DNA from: Alloalcanivorax gelatiniphagus
GTDB taxonomy: Bacteria; Pseudomonadota; Gammaproteobacteria; Pseudomonadales; Alcanivoracaceae
DNA: 64,000 nucleotides
Direction: 5' to 3'
Assembly: GCF_005938655.1 (NCBI RefSeq)
Contig: NZ_VCQT01000046.1
Coordinates: 310,001 to 374,000, forward strand
The translations under genes were made by a program, and so were the position numbers. Below the pieces are notes generated by a model. That model ran no database searches and had not been told where the DNA came from. It saw only the letters and a program-made list of their open reading frames with translations. Below, in pieces: positions 37,228 to 46,476 of this stretch. Position 1 is the stretch's first letter; every line of letters starts with the position of its first letter.

Positions 37228-38063
37228 GCGGTGCCAAGCGTAAAACACTGAAACCCTCCGAGGGGGCGGCGGCCCTGGTCACGGGGGCGGGCAGCGGCAT
37301 CGGCCGCAGCTTCGCCTATGAGATCGTGCGCCGTGGCGGATCAGTGATCTGCGCGGATATAGACCGCCAGCGCGCCGAGCAAACCGCCAGCATACTCTCG
37401 GAATTGGGCGAAGGTCGGGCTGTCGCCTACCGCTGCGACGTAGGTAGTGAAAAGCAGATGGCCACGCTCGCCGACAAGGCCGAATCGCTGCTCGGACGGC
37501 CAATGACGTTGGTGGTCAATAACGCCGGGGTGGGCGTAGGCGGCCGCATCGGAGAAGTGCCGCTTGGCGATTGGCGCTGGTGCCTCAAAGTCAATCTTTG
37601 GGGCGTCATTCATGGTTGTCACTTCTTCGCACCCAAGCTGCGCGCACTGGGCTACGGCGGCATTGTCAACGTGGCTTCGGCCGCCGGTTTCGGCGCGGCG
37701 CCGGAGATGAGTGCGTATAACGTGACCAAGTCCGCGGTCCTTTCACTCTCCGAAACTCTGGCGGCCGAGCTGACCGGCACCGGCGTGCATGTTTCGGCCC
37801 TGTGTCCCACCGTGGTACCCACCAACATTCTGGACAAGGCGCGCCTGCCCGAGCACCGCGGCGATTTCGCCCATGCCGCCATGCGCAAGTGGACCTTCGC
37901 CACCAGCGACCAGGTGGCACGCCGGACCCTGGACGCCCTCGATCGAAAGCAACTTTATGTGGTGCCGCAGTTCGACGGGCGTTTCATGTGGCGGTTCAAG
38001 CGCTACGCGCCGCGGCTATACGCTCGCGCGCTGGGCGAGGCGTATCGCCTGGCCGGGGGCTGA
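37224..38063 (+). CDS. Short-chain dehydrogenase/reductase
   Basis: 279 residues. The cofactor motif VTGAGSGIGRSFAYE, NNAGVGVGGRIGEV and the catalytic set Ser-Tyr-Lys in VASAAGFGAAPEMSAYNVTK are intact. An aspartate after beta-2 (ICADIDRQRA) favours NAD(H). The C-terminal extension (QFDGRFMWRFKRYAPRLY) is amphipathic and resembles SDRs in mymA-like lipid clusters. Probably interconverts a secondary alcohol and ketone before the monooxygenase acts. Confidence 0.9.
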   Translation: MSGAKRKTLKPSEGAAALVTGAGSGIGRSFAYEIVRRGGSVICADIDRQRAEQTASILSELGEGRAVAYRCDVGSEKQMATLADKAESLLGRPMTLVVNNAGVGVGGRIGEVPLGDWRWCLKVNLWGVIHGCHFFAPKLRALGYGGIVNVASAAGFGAAPEMSAYNVTKSAVLSLSETLAAELTGTGVHVSALCPTVVPTNILDKARLPEHRGDFAHAAMRKWTFATSDQVARRTLDALDRKQLYVVPQFDGRFMWRFKRYAPRLYARALGEAYRLAGG

Positions 38064-38083
38064 TATCCGGCAGGAGGCAAATC

Positions 38084-39079
38084 ATGACATCATTCTCGGC
38101 AAGAGTTGCCGACCGTGGTTTTCGGCTACTGATGAAACGCGAGCCGGCTAGTCCCGACGAGTTGGTGATGCGGTTACGGCGCATCGCCGCGATGGCCCGC
38201 CTGCCGGGCGGGCTGCCGTCCGGAGTCACCGCGCGCAAGACCACCATTGGCAATGAACCGGCCGTACCACCCGGCGTGCCGGCGGTGCGTGTCAGTCCCA
38301 GTCAGCCCACGGCCACCGTGCTGTATCTCCACGGTGGCGCCTTTATCAGTGGCCGTTTCCCTACTTATGCTGAGCTTTGCGGGCAGCTGGCCAAGAGACT
38401 GAACGCACGCGTGTTCTGGATCGACTACCGCCTAGCGCCGGAGGCGGCCTACCCGGCCGCCCTCGACGATGCCCACCATGCCTACAGGGCGCTGGCCGAG
38501 GACTATCCTGACGAGCCGCTGGCCCTGATCGGAGATTCCGCGGGTGGCAACCTCACTCTGGCCACGCTGCTGAGGCTGCGCGATGCGCAGGCCGCCTCGC
38601 CCGATTCCTCCCCCCGCATGCCAGCCTGCGCCGTGTCGATCTCACCCGGCGCCGATGCGGTTGGCGATACACCGTCGCGCCAGGCCAACGCGGCCAGCGA
38701 TGCCATGCTGACTCCACGCATGATCAAGATGGCCACCGATCTGTATCTGGCCGGCCATGATCCCCGGGATCCCTATGTCTCACCGATATACGGCGATTTC
38801 CGTGGCCTGCCGCCTCTTATGCTCACTGTGAGCGAATCCGAGGCCCTCCGTGATGATGCCTATCGGGTAGCGCACCGTGCGCGCCAGGCCGGCGTGGCCG
38901 TGACCCTGCGCGCCCGCTGGAATATGCCACATGTGTGGCCGGTGTTTCATTCCATGTTGCCGGAGGCGCGCCAGGACGTTACCGAAATAGTCGGCTTTAT
39001 GCGCCGGCATTTGTCGGCGCCCGTAGCATGCACCCGGGCCGTGGCACGGACGAAACTGCGCCTCGCGCATAGCGGCTAA
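38084..39079 (+). CDS. HSL-family alpha/beta hydrolase (LipR-like esterase)
   Basis: 331 residues from ATG at 38084 with AGGAGG just upstream; a longer open frame reaching 37802 is out of context. The oxyanion motif YLHGGAFISG, nucleophile IGDSAGGNLTLATL, acid region around VSESEALRDDAYR and histidine in NMPHVWPVF fit the hormone-sensitive-lipase family. It would hydrolyse the ester or lactone made by the adjacent monooxygenase. Confidence 0.9.
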   Translation: MTSFSARVADRGFRLLMKREPASPDELVMRLRRIAAMARLPGGLPSGVTARKTTIGNEPAVPPGVPAVRVSPSQPTATVLYLHGGAFISGRFPTYAELCGQLAKRLNARVFWIDYRLAPEAAYPAALDDAHHAYRALAEDYPDEPLALIGDSAGGNLTLATLLRLRDAQAASPDSSPRMPACAVSISPGADAVGDTPSRQANAASDAMLTPRMIKMATDLYLAGHDPRDPYVSPIYGDFRGLPPLMLTVSESEALRDDAYRVAHRARQAGVAVTLRARWNMPHVWPVFHSMLPEARQDVTEIVGFMRRHLSAPVACTRAVARTKLRLAHSG

Positions 39080-39111
39080 GCGGCCTGCTAAAAACTGGAA
39101 GGAGGACCACT

Positions 39112-40761
39112 ATGAATGTCGCGGAGGACCGGATTCAACAAAGCCGTCGTGGCCAGCGGGCGCCGCGCCACGGGAGCGCTGAACCCGACCACGAGATTTT
39201 GATCATCGGCGCCGGCTTCGCCGGAATGGGCGCGGCCATCGAGCTTCTCAGCCGCGGCATGAAATCCTTATCGATCATCGAGCGTGCCGCCGATGTCGGC
39301 GGCACCTGGCGCGACAACCGCTACCCCGGCGTGGCGGTGGACATCACTTCTTTCGTCTACTCTTTTTCCTTCGAGCAGAATCCGAACTGGTCGCGGGTCT
39401 TCGCGCCGGGTGACGAGCTGCAGAACTACGCCCGCCGTGTGGCCAGCAAATACGGCCTCTATCCCTACATACGTTTCGGCGTCAGCGTGAAGCGTGCCGA
39501 GTTCGATGAAGGCGAGCACTTGTGGCGGGTGACAACCGACAAGGGATGTGTCACCGCACGCCACCTAGTGTCCGCCACCGGCGGGTTGATCTCGCCGAAG
39601 ATGCCGGATATCGAAGGGGTCGAGGATTTTCAGGGCGAGCGCATGCACACCGCGCGCTGGGACCACGAAGTGGATCTCACCGGCAAGCGGGTGGCGGTGA
39701 TCGGTACCGGCGCCACCGCGGTGCAGCTGATTCCCGAAATCGCCCCGCGGGTGGCGCATCTGGATGTCTATCAGCGCACGCCCATCTGGGTACTCAAGAA
39801 ACCGGATGTCCGTATGCCCGGCTGGATGCGCACCGTCTTTCGTTGGTCGAGCCTGGCCCAGCAGGGAGTACGTACCACCACCGATGCGCTGACCGAATCG
39901 TTGATGATCATCGCGGCGGTTTACTATCGGCGCTTTCCTTGGCTGGTGCAATGGGCCCAGCGCGCCGGCGTCAACAACATGCGCGAGCAATTGCCCGATA
40001 ACCCGGAGTTATGGGGCAAATTAACCCCGCGATATGGCTTCGGCTGTAAGCGGCCGACATTTTCCAACAACTACTTTTCCACCTTCAGCCGTAGCAACGT
40101 CGATCTGATCACCACCCCTATCCAACGCATCACTCCCAAGGGCATCGAGACCATCGACGGCATTGAGCACGAGATCGATGTGCTGATCCTGGCGACCGGC
40201 TACAAGGTTTTCGAAAAGGGCAATCTGCCCTCCTATGAAGTCGTGGGACGCGGCGGTGTGGATCTGGGCGAATTCTGGGAGCGGAACCGTTACCAGGCCT
40301 ATGAGGGCCTGACAGTACCCGGCTACCCCAATCTCTACATCATGCTGGGTCCATACGCGCTGATTGGTTCATCCTATTTCAAAATGGTCGAGGGTAACGC
40401 CATTCACGTGGCGCGCTGCATCCAGGCCGCCCGAAAGCGGGACGCGACTTGCGTGGAGATTCGTCAAGACGTGCACGATCGCTACTTCCGGAATATCCAA
40501 CGACGCCAACAAGGGACGGTGTTCCTTAACCACAATTGCGCGGCCTCTAACAGCTATTACTTCGATCATCATGGCGACGCGCCCATGCTTCGACCTTCTA
40601 CCTCTTTCGAGATGCTTTGGCGAGCGAAACACCTGCCCATGGCTCATTACCATTTCAAAAAGGCCTATCCGGCAGGATGGCTATCAGATGACTCAAGGCT
40701 GACGTCCAACAGCAGGCCTTTTCCCGGAGATGATACCGTTGCGGAGGTTATTCGCCGATGA
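39112..40761 (+). CDS. Baeyer-Villiger-type flavin monooxygenase
   Basis: 549 residues. Two Rossmann motifs, IIGAGFAGMGAAIELL (~33-48) and VAVIGTGATAVQLIPEI (~198-214), flank the Baeyer-Villiger fingerprint F-x-G-x3-H-x3-W-D (FQGERMHTARWD). The sequence GGTWRDNRYPGVAVDI is the usual FAD contact. It inserts oxygen next to a ketone, giving an ester or lactone, with NADPH. SDR and esterase genes upstream supply the step before and after. The gene order SDR / LipR-like / BVMO resembles the mymA operon of mycobacteria. The stop overlaps the next start (ATGA). Confidence 0.9.
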   Translation: MNVAEDRIQQSRRGQRAPRHGSAEPDHEILIIGAGFAGMGAAIELLSRGMKSLSIIERAADVGGTWRDNRYPGVAVDITSFVYSFSFEQNPNWSRVFAPGDELQNYARRVASKYGLYPYIRFGVSVKRAEFDEGEHLWRVTTDKGCVTARHLVSATGGLISPKMPDIEGVEDFQGERMHTARWDHEVDLTGKRVAVIGTGATAVQLIPEIAPRVAHLDVYQRTPIWVLKKPDVRMPGWMRTVFRWSSLAQQGVRTTTDALTESLMIIAAVYYRRFPWLVQWAQRAGVNNMREQLPDNPELWGKLTPRYGFGCKRPTFSNNYFSTFSRSNVDLITTPIQRITPKGIETIDGIEHEIDVLILATGYKVFEKGNLPSYEVVGRGGVDLGEFWERNRYQAYEGLTVPGYPNLYIMLGPYALIGSSYFKMVEGNAIHVARCIQAARKRDATCVEIRQDVHDRYFRNIQRRQQGTVFLNHNCAASNSYYFDHHGDAPMLRPSTSFEMLWRAKHLPMAHYHFKKAYPAGWLSDDSRLTSNSRPFPGDDTVAEVIRR

Positions 40762-42263
40762 CGACTCATGAGGAAACAACACCGGTGCTGGTCGGCGCCG
40801 GCCAGATCAGCGCGCGCGAACCGGATACCGAGCGCACCCCCATAGGCCTGGTCGCCGAGGCTGCCCGAGCCGCGGCGGCGGACTGCGGTGTGACCGGGGT
40901 TCTGGGTCAGATCCAGTCGTTAACGTGTCTCAACATATTGGCGCCGTCTTATTCCGATGCCCCGTCCACCCTGGCGCGGCATCTGGGCATCGACCCCGGC
41001 GAGCGCTTCTACACACCCATAGGCGGGAACATGGGTCAATGGCTGGTCGGTTACTATGCCGATCGCATCGCCGCCGGTGGTCTCGATTGTATCTTGATCG
41101 CGGGCGGCGAGGCGCTTGCCACACAGATGCGCGGCAAGGGCGCCGGCCTGTCCGGAGTGCTGGACACCGCCACCGGCGAGGGTCCGCGACTGCTCGGCGA
41201 TGACCGCGAGCCGACCAATTCGGCGGAACAACGCCACGGGCTCAATCTGCCCATCCAGATCTATCCGTTGTTCGAGCAGGCGCTGCGGCGTCGCTACGGC
41301 CTTGACCCAGCCGAGCACCGACGAATGCTGGGCGAATTCTATGCCCGATTCAACGCCGTCGCGGTCGACAATCCGCGAGCCTGGCGCCGCGACCCTTTAT
41401 CGGCGGCCGATATCGCCGAGCGCTCACCCAAAAATCGCATGGTCGGCGCGCCCTACACCAAGCACATGAACGCCCTCATCGCGGTGGATCAGGCCGCCGC
41501 GCTGGTAATGATGTCCGTGGCCAAGGCCCGGCGGCTGGGCATCGACCCTGAACGCTGGGTGTACCCCCTGGCCGCGGCAAACGGCCACGATCATTGGTTC
41601 GTCTCCCAGCGGGCGGATCTTTCCCGCTCGCCGGCGATCACCGCCTGCGGCGAGCGGCTGGCGGCGACCAGCGGACTCGGGATCGACGCGATCGATCACC
41701 TGGACCTGTACAGCTGTTTCCCCAGCGCTGTACAGATGGCGCGCGATGCGCTGGGTATCTCCGTGCATGATCCCCGGCCACTGACCGTCACGGGTGGCTT
41801 GGCTTACCATGGCGGGCCCGGCAACAACTATTGCACCCACGCCATCGCCGAGATCATGAACCGTATCCGCGCCGACCGAAGCACCACCGGATTGGTCAGC
41901 GGCGTGGGCTGGTACATGAGCAAGCATTCGCTGGGGCTCTACGGCGGAAGACCGCCCGTCGGCGGTTGGCGGCCGATCGATCCGGCCGGGCTGCAAGCCG
42001 AGATCGACGCCGGCCCCGTCGTGGAACTGGTGGAGCAGGCGCAGGGCAAGGCCCGCATCGAGACCTACACTGTCATGCACGACCGCGCCGACCGCCCGGT
42101 CCAGGGTATTGTGCTGGGCCGCCTGAGCGATGGCCGGCGGTTTGTTGCCAACACTCCCACCGACACGGACCTGCTCAATGCCATGACGAACGAGGAATTT
42201 CTCAATCGCACGGGCCGCGTGCACCACGATGGCAAACGCAACCTATTTACCCCGGAGGGGTGA
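40758..42263 (+). CDS. Thiolase-like protein (TLP1-type) lacking the acyl-accepting cysteine
   Basis: 501 residues, longer than a normal thiolase (~390) because of a C-terminal domain from about residue 410 (TYTVMHDRADRPVQGIVLG). At the position of the usual acyl-accepting cysteine motif the sequence reads YTPIGGNMGQWLVGYYADRI, with no cysteine. The later GGLAYHGGPGNNYCTHAI replaces the normal GHPxGATG. This matches the actinobacterial TLP1 type. It may bind acyl-CoA or catalyse a non-Claisen step; normal thiolysis is unlikely. Confidence 0.8.
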   Translation: MTTHEETTPVLVGAGQISAREPDTERTPIGLVAEAARAAAADCGVTGVLGQIQSLTCLNILAPSYSDAPSTLARHLGIDPGERFYTPIGGNMGQWLVGYYADRIAAGGLDCILIAGGEALATQMRGKGAGLSGVLDTATGEGPRLLGDDREPTNSAEQRHGLNLPIQIYPLFEQALRRRYGLDPAEHRRMLGEFYARFNAVAVDNPRAWRRDPLSAADIAERSPKNRMVGAPYTKHMNALIAVDQAAALVMMSVAKARRLGIDPERWVYPLAAANGHDHWFVSQRADLSRSPAITACGERLAATSGLGIDAIDHLDLYSCFPSAVQMARDALGISVHDPRPLTVTGGLAYHGGPGNNYCTHAIAEIMNRIRADRSTTGLVSGVGWYMSKHSLGLYGGRPPVGGWRPIDPAGLQAEIDAGPVVELVEQAQGKARIETYTVMHDRADRPVQGIVLGRLSDGRRFVANTPTDTDLLNAMTNEEFLNRTGRVHHDGKRNLFTPEG

Positions 42264-42282
42264 GCGCAAGGGGGAGACGATA

Positions 42283-43467
42283 ATGAGCATCGCGTCCGAA
42301 GCCCAGTTCGACCAAGCCCGCGTAGCCGAACGCATGCGTGACATTCGCGAGGCCACCCGCGTCGTGAGCGAAGGCTTTTCCCGGGAATACATGCGCGAAT
42401 GCATCGATAATCACCGATTCCCTCAGGAGGCCTGGGAAGCGCTGGGCGAATATGGGCTGCTTGGCATCACCATTCCCGAGGACCTGGGGGGCTCGGGCGG
42501 CGGCCAGGTGGAACTGGTCGCGCTGATGGAAACGCTGGCCGAGGCCGGGCTGGTGCTGCCCATGCTGTTGCTCACTGGCTTTGCGCGAGTGCCGATCATC
42601 CGCAATGGCACACCCAGGCAAATAGAGCGGTTCGTCAAGCCGACAATCAGCGGGGCCGAGAAACTGTGCTTCGCCATCACCGAGCCGGATGCCGGGACCA
42701 ACAGCTTCGCGATGTCCACGCTGGCGACACCGGATGGTGACGGCTATCGGCTGACCGGGCGCAAGGTTTTTATTTCCGGTGCGGCGGACGCCGATCGAAT
42801 GCTGGTCGTGGCCCGCACCCAAAAGGCCGGCGAAGTCAAACGACGCACTGAGGGTATGTCCTTGTTCGTGGTGGATACCGACGCGCCCGGCGTGGAACTA
42901 CAGCCCCTGAATATCGACGTCGGTTGGCCGGAGCGGCAATACCTGGTTTTTTTCGATGACGTCAAACTCGACGCGGGTCGCTTGATCGGCAACCCGGGAC
43001 AGGGCCTGGCCGGAATGTTCGAGGCGCTGAATTCGGAGCGCCTGCTGGTCACCGCCATGTCCGTGGGCCTGGGCAATTACGCTCTCAAAAAGGCAGTGGC
43101 CTACGCCAACGAACGCAAACCTTTCGGCACCCCCATCGGGGGTTATCAGGCTATACAGCACCGGCTGGCCGAGGCCAAGGCCGAACTGGAGGCAGCACGG
43201 CTGATGATGATCCACGCGGCTGCGACGTTCGACGCCGGTAGCGATGCCGGTACTCATGCCAACATGGCGAAATTGCTGGGCTCTCGCGCGGCGGTCAAAG
43301 CCGTCGAGGCCGCCCTGCAGACCCACGGCGGCTACGGTTTCGACCGGGACTACGACATCATCACGCTATGGCCTTCGGCACGGTTAATGGAGGTTGCACC
43401 AATCAACAACGAAATGCTGCTCAACTACATCGGAGAACATGTCCTTGGCTTACCCAAATCCTACTGA
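42283..43467 (+). CDS. Acyl-CoA dehydrogenase family protein
   Basis: 394 residues from ATG at 42283 with GGGGGAG upstream. Family motifs are CFAITEPDAGTNSFAMSTLA (FAD/substrate face), GYRLTGRKVFISGAADAD and RKPFGTPIGGYQAIQHRLAE. The C-terminus has APINNEMLLNYIGEHVLGLP rather than the GGTNE form, which places it near CaiA/FadE-type enzymes acting on bulky or branched acyl-CoAs. It makes the 2,3-double bond. The next gene starts 29 bp inside its 3' end. Confidence 0.88.
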   Translation: MSIASEAQFDQARVAERMRDIREATRVVSEGFSREYMRECIDNHRFPQEAWEALGEYGLLGITIPEDLGGSGGGQVELVALMETLAEAGLVLPMLLLTGFARVPIIRNGTPRQIERFVKPTISGAEKLCFAITEPDAGTNSFAMSTLATPDGDGYRLTGRKVFISGAADADRMLVVARTQKAGEVKRRTEGMSLFVVDTDAPGVELQPLNIDVGWPERQYLVFFDDVKLDAGRLIGNPGQGLAGMFEALNSERLLVTAMSVGLGNYALKKAVAYANERKPFGTPIGGYQAIQHRLAEAKAELEAARLMMIHAAATFDAGSDAGTHANMAKLLGSRAAVKAVEAALQTHGGYGFDRDYDIITLWPSARLMEVAPINNEMLLNYIGEHVLGLPKSY

Positions 43468-44359
43468 GACGCGTGACGTGATCGAGCGTGACGGATTCAC
43501 TGCCCCGGACGGGCGGCAAATCGCGCTGTGGCGCTGGCCCGGATCGCGCGAACGCCCCACCCTGCATTGGGCCCATGCGACGGGCTTCCATAGCCAGGTT
43601 TACCGCTCGCTGCTCGACGAATTGGCTGACGATTGCAACGTGCTGGCCTGGGATATGCGGGGCCACGGGGCCAGCGCCGAGGCGGCCGATATTAAAACAT
43701 TCCGCGGTTGGGAAACGTACTACGAAGACCTTGTCGCTTGGCTGGAAAGTCTGGATGAGCCTGTCTGGCTTGCGGGTCATTCGATCGGTGCCACGACCAG
43801 TATCATGGCCGCGGCCCGACGACCGGACAAGGTGCGGGGCTTGATCCTGGCGGAACCGGTGATCATGGACCCCTGGCAGGGCTGGCGATTGTGGTCGGCC
43901 AAGCTGCTACGCCAGTCACAGCGGTTTTCACTGGCCGCCGGAGCCGCACGTCGCCGCAGGGTGTTTGACTCGCGCGCCGCCGCACTGGAGAACTTTCGTG
44001 GCCGTGGTGGCTTCAGAACCTGGCCGGAAGCATGGCTGGAAAACTATGTTGAGCACGGCCTCGTGGCCCATGATGATCGTTTTCGCTTGGCCTGTACGCC
44101 GGAATGGGAAAGCACCACCTTTGCCCATACCGAACACAACCCCTGGCCCGCCGTCCGACGATTGCGGTGTCCGATGGTCGTGCTGGCCGCGGAACGCGCC
44201 TCAACCTTCTCGCCAAGGGCGCGCCGGCGCCTACATGCCTTGCTACCCTCCGCCGAGTTGAACGTTCTGTCTGGAACAACCCATTTTTTGCCCATGGAGA
44301 GACCGGAAGTGGTGCGGGACGCAGTGCGACAAGCAATGCACGGTGATACTAGAGGGTAA
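43439..44359 (+). CDS. Alpha/beta hydrolase
   Basis: 306 residues from ATG at 43439. The nucleophile elbow is LAGHSIGATTSIMAAARRP (about residue 115), the oxyanion side HWAHATGFHSQVYRSL, and the histidine is in SGTTHFLPMERPEVV. The AWDMRGHGAS segment is typical of C-C bond or ester hydrolases. Overlap with the acyl-CoA dehydrogenase suggests coupled translation. It is distinct from the HSL-type hydrolase in the same operon. Confidence 0.86.
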   Translation: MSLAYPNPTETRDVIERDGFTAPDGRQIALWRWPGSRERPTLHWAHATGFHSQVYRSLLDELADDCNVLAWDMRGHGASAEAADIKTFRGWETYYEDLVAWLESLDEPVWLAGHSIGATTSIMAAARRPDKVRGLILAEPVIMDPWQGWRLWSAKLLRQSQRFSLAAGAARRRRVFDSRAAALENFRGRGGFRTWPEAWLENYVEHGLVAHDDRFRLACTPEWESTTFAHTEHNPWPAVRRLRCPMVVLAAERASTFSPRARRRLHALLPSAELNVLSGTTHFLPMERPEVVRDAVRQAMHGDTRG

Positions 44360-44369
44360 GGAGAAAAGC

Positions 44370-45551
44370 ATGAAACACACAGCGGTGATCAGCGGCGTCG
44401 GCATGGTGCCGTTCGCGAAACCCGGCGCCAGCGCGCCCTACTACCAGATGGGTGCCGAGGCGGCGCGTCAGGCCCTGGCCGATGCCGGGCTGGACTACGC
44501 CAAGGTGGAGCAAGCCTACGTGGGCTATGTCTACGGCGATTCCACCTGCGGCCAGCGAGCGCTCTACCCAATCGGCATGACCGGCATTCCCGTGGTCAAC
44601 GTCAACAACAATTGTTCCACCGGCTCGACCGCCCTGTTCCTGGCACGCCAGGCGGTGGAGTCCGGCGCCGCCGACTGCGTGATCGCCCTGGGCTTCGAGC
44701 AAATGAAGCCGGGAGCGCTGGGCAGCTACTACAACGACCGGCCGACCCCCTTCGAACCCTTTGACCGGATCTGCGAGGAGCTGGTGGGACAGCCCGAGGT
44801 GCCGCTGGCGATCCGCTATTTTGGCGGCGCGGGCATGGCGCACATGGACAAGTACGGCACCAAGGCGGAGACCTTCGCCAAAATACGCGCCAAGGCGAGC
44901 CGGCATGCCGCGCGCAACCCGGTGGCGCTGTTCCGCAAGGAAGTGACAGTGGAGGAAGTGATGGACTCCCCGGTGTTGATCGGCCCAATGACCCGCCTGA
45001 TGGCCTGCCCGCCGACCTGCGGCGCGGCGGCGGCCATCGTCTGCTCCGAAGCCTTCGCCAGGGCCAACGCTCTCGATCACCGAGTGCGCATCCTGGCGCA
45101 GGCGATGACCACCGACACACCGAGCACGTTCGAGGCGCGCAACATGATGCAACTGGTCGGCTATGACATGACGCGCGCCGCCGCCGATCAGGTTTACGAG
45201 GCCGCTGGCATCGGTCCGGAGGAGCTCGACGCCGTGGAACTGCACGACTGCTTCGCCACCAACGAGCTGCTGACTTATGAAGCACTGCGGCTGGCGCCGG
45301 AAGGTGGCGGCGAGCAGATGGTCGAGGACGGCGACAACACCCACGGTGGGCGCGTGGTTACCAACCCCTCGGGCGGGCTGCTTTCCAAGGGTCATCCATT
45401 GGGCGCCACCGGGTTGGCGCAATGCACCGAGCTGGTCCAACAGCTGCGAGGACAGGCCGCGGACCGCCAGGTCGAAGGCGCGCGCATTGCGCTCCAACAC
45501 AATCTCGGCCTGGGCGGCGCCTGCGTGGTGTCGATGTACCAGGCCACCTGA
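44370..45551 (+). CDS. SCP2/SCPx-type thiolase (lipid-transfer thiolase)
   Basis: 393 residues from ATG at 44370. The acyl cysteine is present in NVNNNCSTGSTALFLARQAV (about residue 85), HDCFATNE carries the second catalytic region and GGLLSKGHPLGATGLAQ is the C-terminal thiolase signature. It resembles the SCPx thiolases that cleave bulky or branched 3-ketoacyl-CoAs, including sterol side chains. It provides the true thiolysis step that the TLP1-like protein in the operon probably cannot. Confidence 0.9.
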   Translation: MKHTAVISGVGMVPFAKPGASAPYYQMGAEAARQALADAGLDYAKVEQAYVGYVYGDSTCGQRALYPIGMTGIPVVNVNNNCSTGSTALFLARQAVESGAADCVIALGFEQMKPGALGSYYNDRPTPFEPFDRICEELVGQPEVPLAIRYFGGAGMAHMDKYGTKAETFAKIRAKASRHAARNPVALFRKEVTVEEVMDSPVLIGPMTRLMACPPTCGAAAAIVCSEAFARANALDHRVRILAQAMTTDTPSTFEARNMMQLVGYDMTRAAADQVYEAAGIGPEELDAVELHDCFATNELLTYEALRLAPEGGGEQMVEDGDNTHGGRVVTNPSGGLLSKGHPLGATGLAQCTELVQQLRGQAADRQVEGARIALQHNLGLGGACVVSMYQAT

Positions 45552-45563
45552 AGAGGACGAACT

Positions 45564-46022
45564 ATGATCGACACTAAACACATTGGGCTGCGCCTGCCGA
45601 CCGTCAGCTTCGAGGTCGAGAAGGGGCGGTTACGTTTTTTCGCCAAAGCCACCGGCGAAACGCGGCCCGAGTACCTCGACGAGTCGGCGGCCCGGGCAGC
45701 CGGCTACCGCAGCCTGCCGGCACCACCAACCTTTCTGATGGGCGCCGACCTCGATGCCGGAACCATGACCACGTTGCTCGAAACGCTGAACGTGCCGATC
45801 GGACGCATCCTGCACGGCGAGCAAAGCTTCACCTATCACGCGCCGGTATGTGCCGGCGACGTGCTCAGCGTCGAGTCAAAGATTAGCGACATCTACGGCA
45901 AGAAGAGCGGTGCGCTCGAATTCATCGTCAAGGATTCGCTGATCAAGGACGCGACTGGCGAGACCGTGCTCGAGGCACGCAGCGTGATCGTCGTCCGCAA
46001 CCCGCAGGAGAACGCAGCATGA
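45564..46022 (+). CDS. MaoC N-terminal-like (FAS1-type) hot-dog protein
   Basis: 152 residues. The segments VEKGRLRFFAKATGETRPEY and SLPAPPTFLMGADLDAG are typical of the MaoC_dehydrat_N family. The usual catalytic D-x4-H pair is absent, whereas the next gene has it, so the two probably form a heterodimeric hydratase as in mycobacterial HadAB/HadBC or ChsH-type pairs. The following start overlaps by four bases (ATGA). Confidence 0.85.
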   Translation: MIDTKHIGLRLPTVSFEVEKGRLRFFAKATGETRPEYLDESAARAAGYRSLPAPPTFLMGADLDAGTMTTLLETLNVPIGRILHGEQSFTYHAPVCAGDVLSVESKISDIYGKKSGALEFIVKDSLIKDATGETVLEARSVIVVRNPQENAA

Positions 46023-46438
46023 ACGCCCCCACTCGTGACCAGGTCAAGGTCGGCCAGGCGCTTCCGCCGCTCGAGCTTCCGCCCATCACGCGCGCAACGC
46101 TGGCACTGTTCGCCGGCGCCTCGGGTGACCACAACCCGATCCACATTGACATCGACTTTGCCAAGGCCTATGGCATGCCGGACGTGTTCGCGCACGGCAT
46201 GCTGCCGATGGCCTATTTGGGCCGCTTTCTGACCCAGTGGGCACCGCAGACCCGGCTGCGCCGGTTCTCGGTCCGCTTCGCCGCCATCACGCCAGTCGGC
46301 GCACGGCTGAGTTGCACCGGCAAGATCGTTGAAATCACCGAGGACGGCCACGAAACACTGGCCCGGCTCGAGATCGGCGTGGTCGATAAACAGGGTGAAG
46401 TCAAGCTCGCCGGCGATGCCCTGGTGGCGCTGGCCTGA
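46019..46438 (+). CDS. MaoC-family enoyl-CoA hydratase
   Basis: 139 residues. The catalytic motif is complete: ASGDHNPIHIDIDFAKAYG with D-x4-H, followed by DVFAHGMLPMAYLGRFL. It hydrates trans-2-enoyl-CoA to the (R)-3-hydroxyacyl-CoA, probably paired with the upstream MaoC-N-like protein. The downstream SDR could oxidise the product. Confidence 0.9.
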   Translation: MNAPTRDQVKVGQALPPLELPPITRATLALFAGASGDHNPIHIDIDFAKAYGMPDVFAHGMLPMAYLGRFLTQWAPQTRLRRFSVRFAAITPVGARLSCTGKIVEITEDGHETLARLEIGVVDKQGEVKLAGDALVALA

Positions 46439-46476
46439 AACACGTCCTTTCCATCACCAACAAAGCAGGACTGCGT

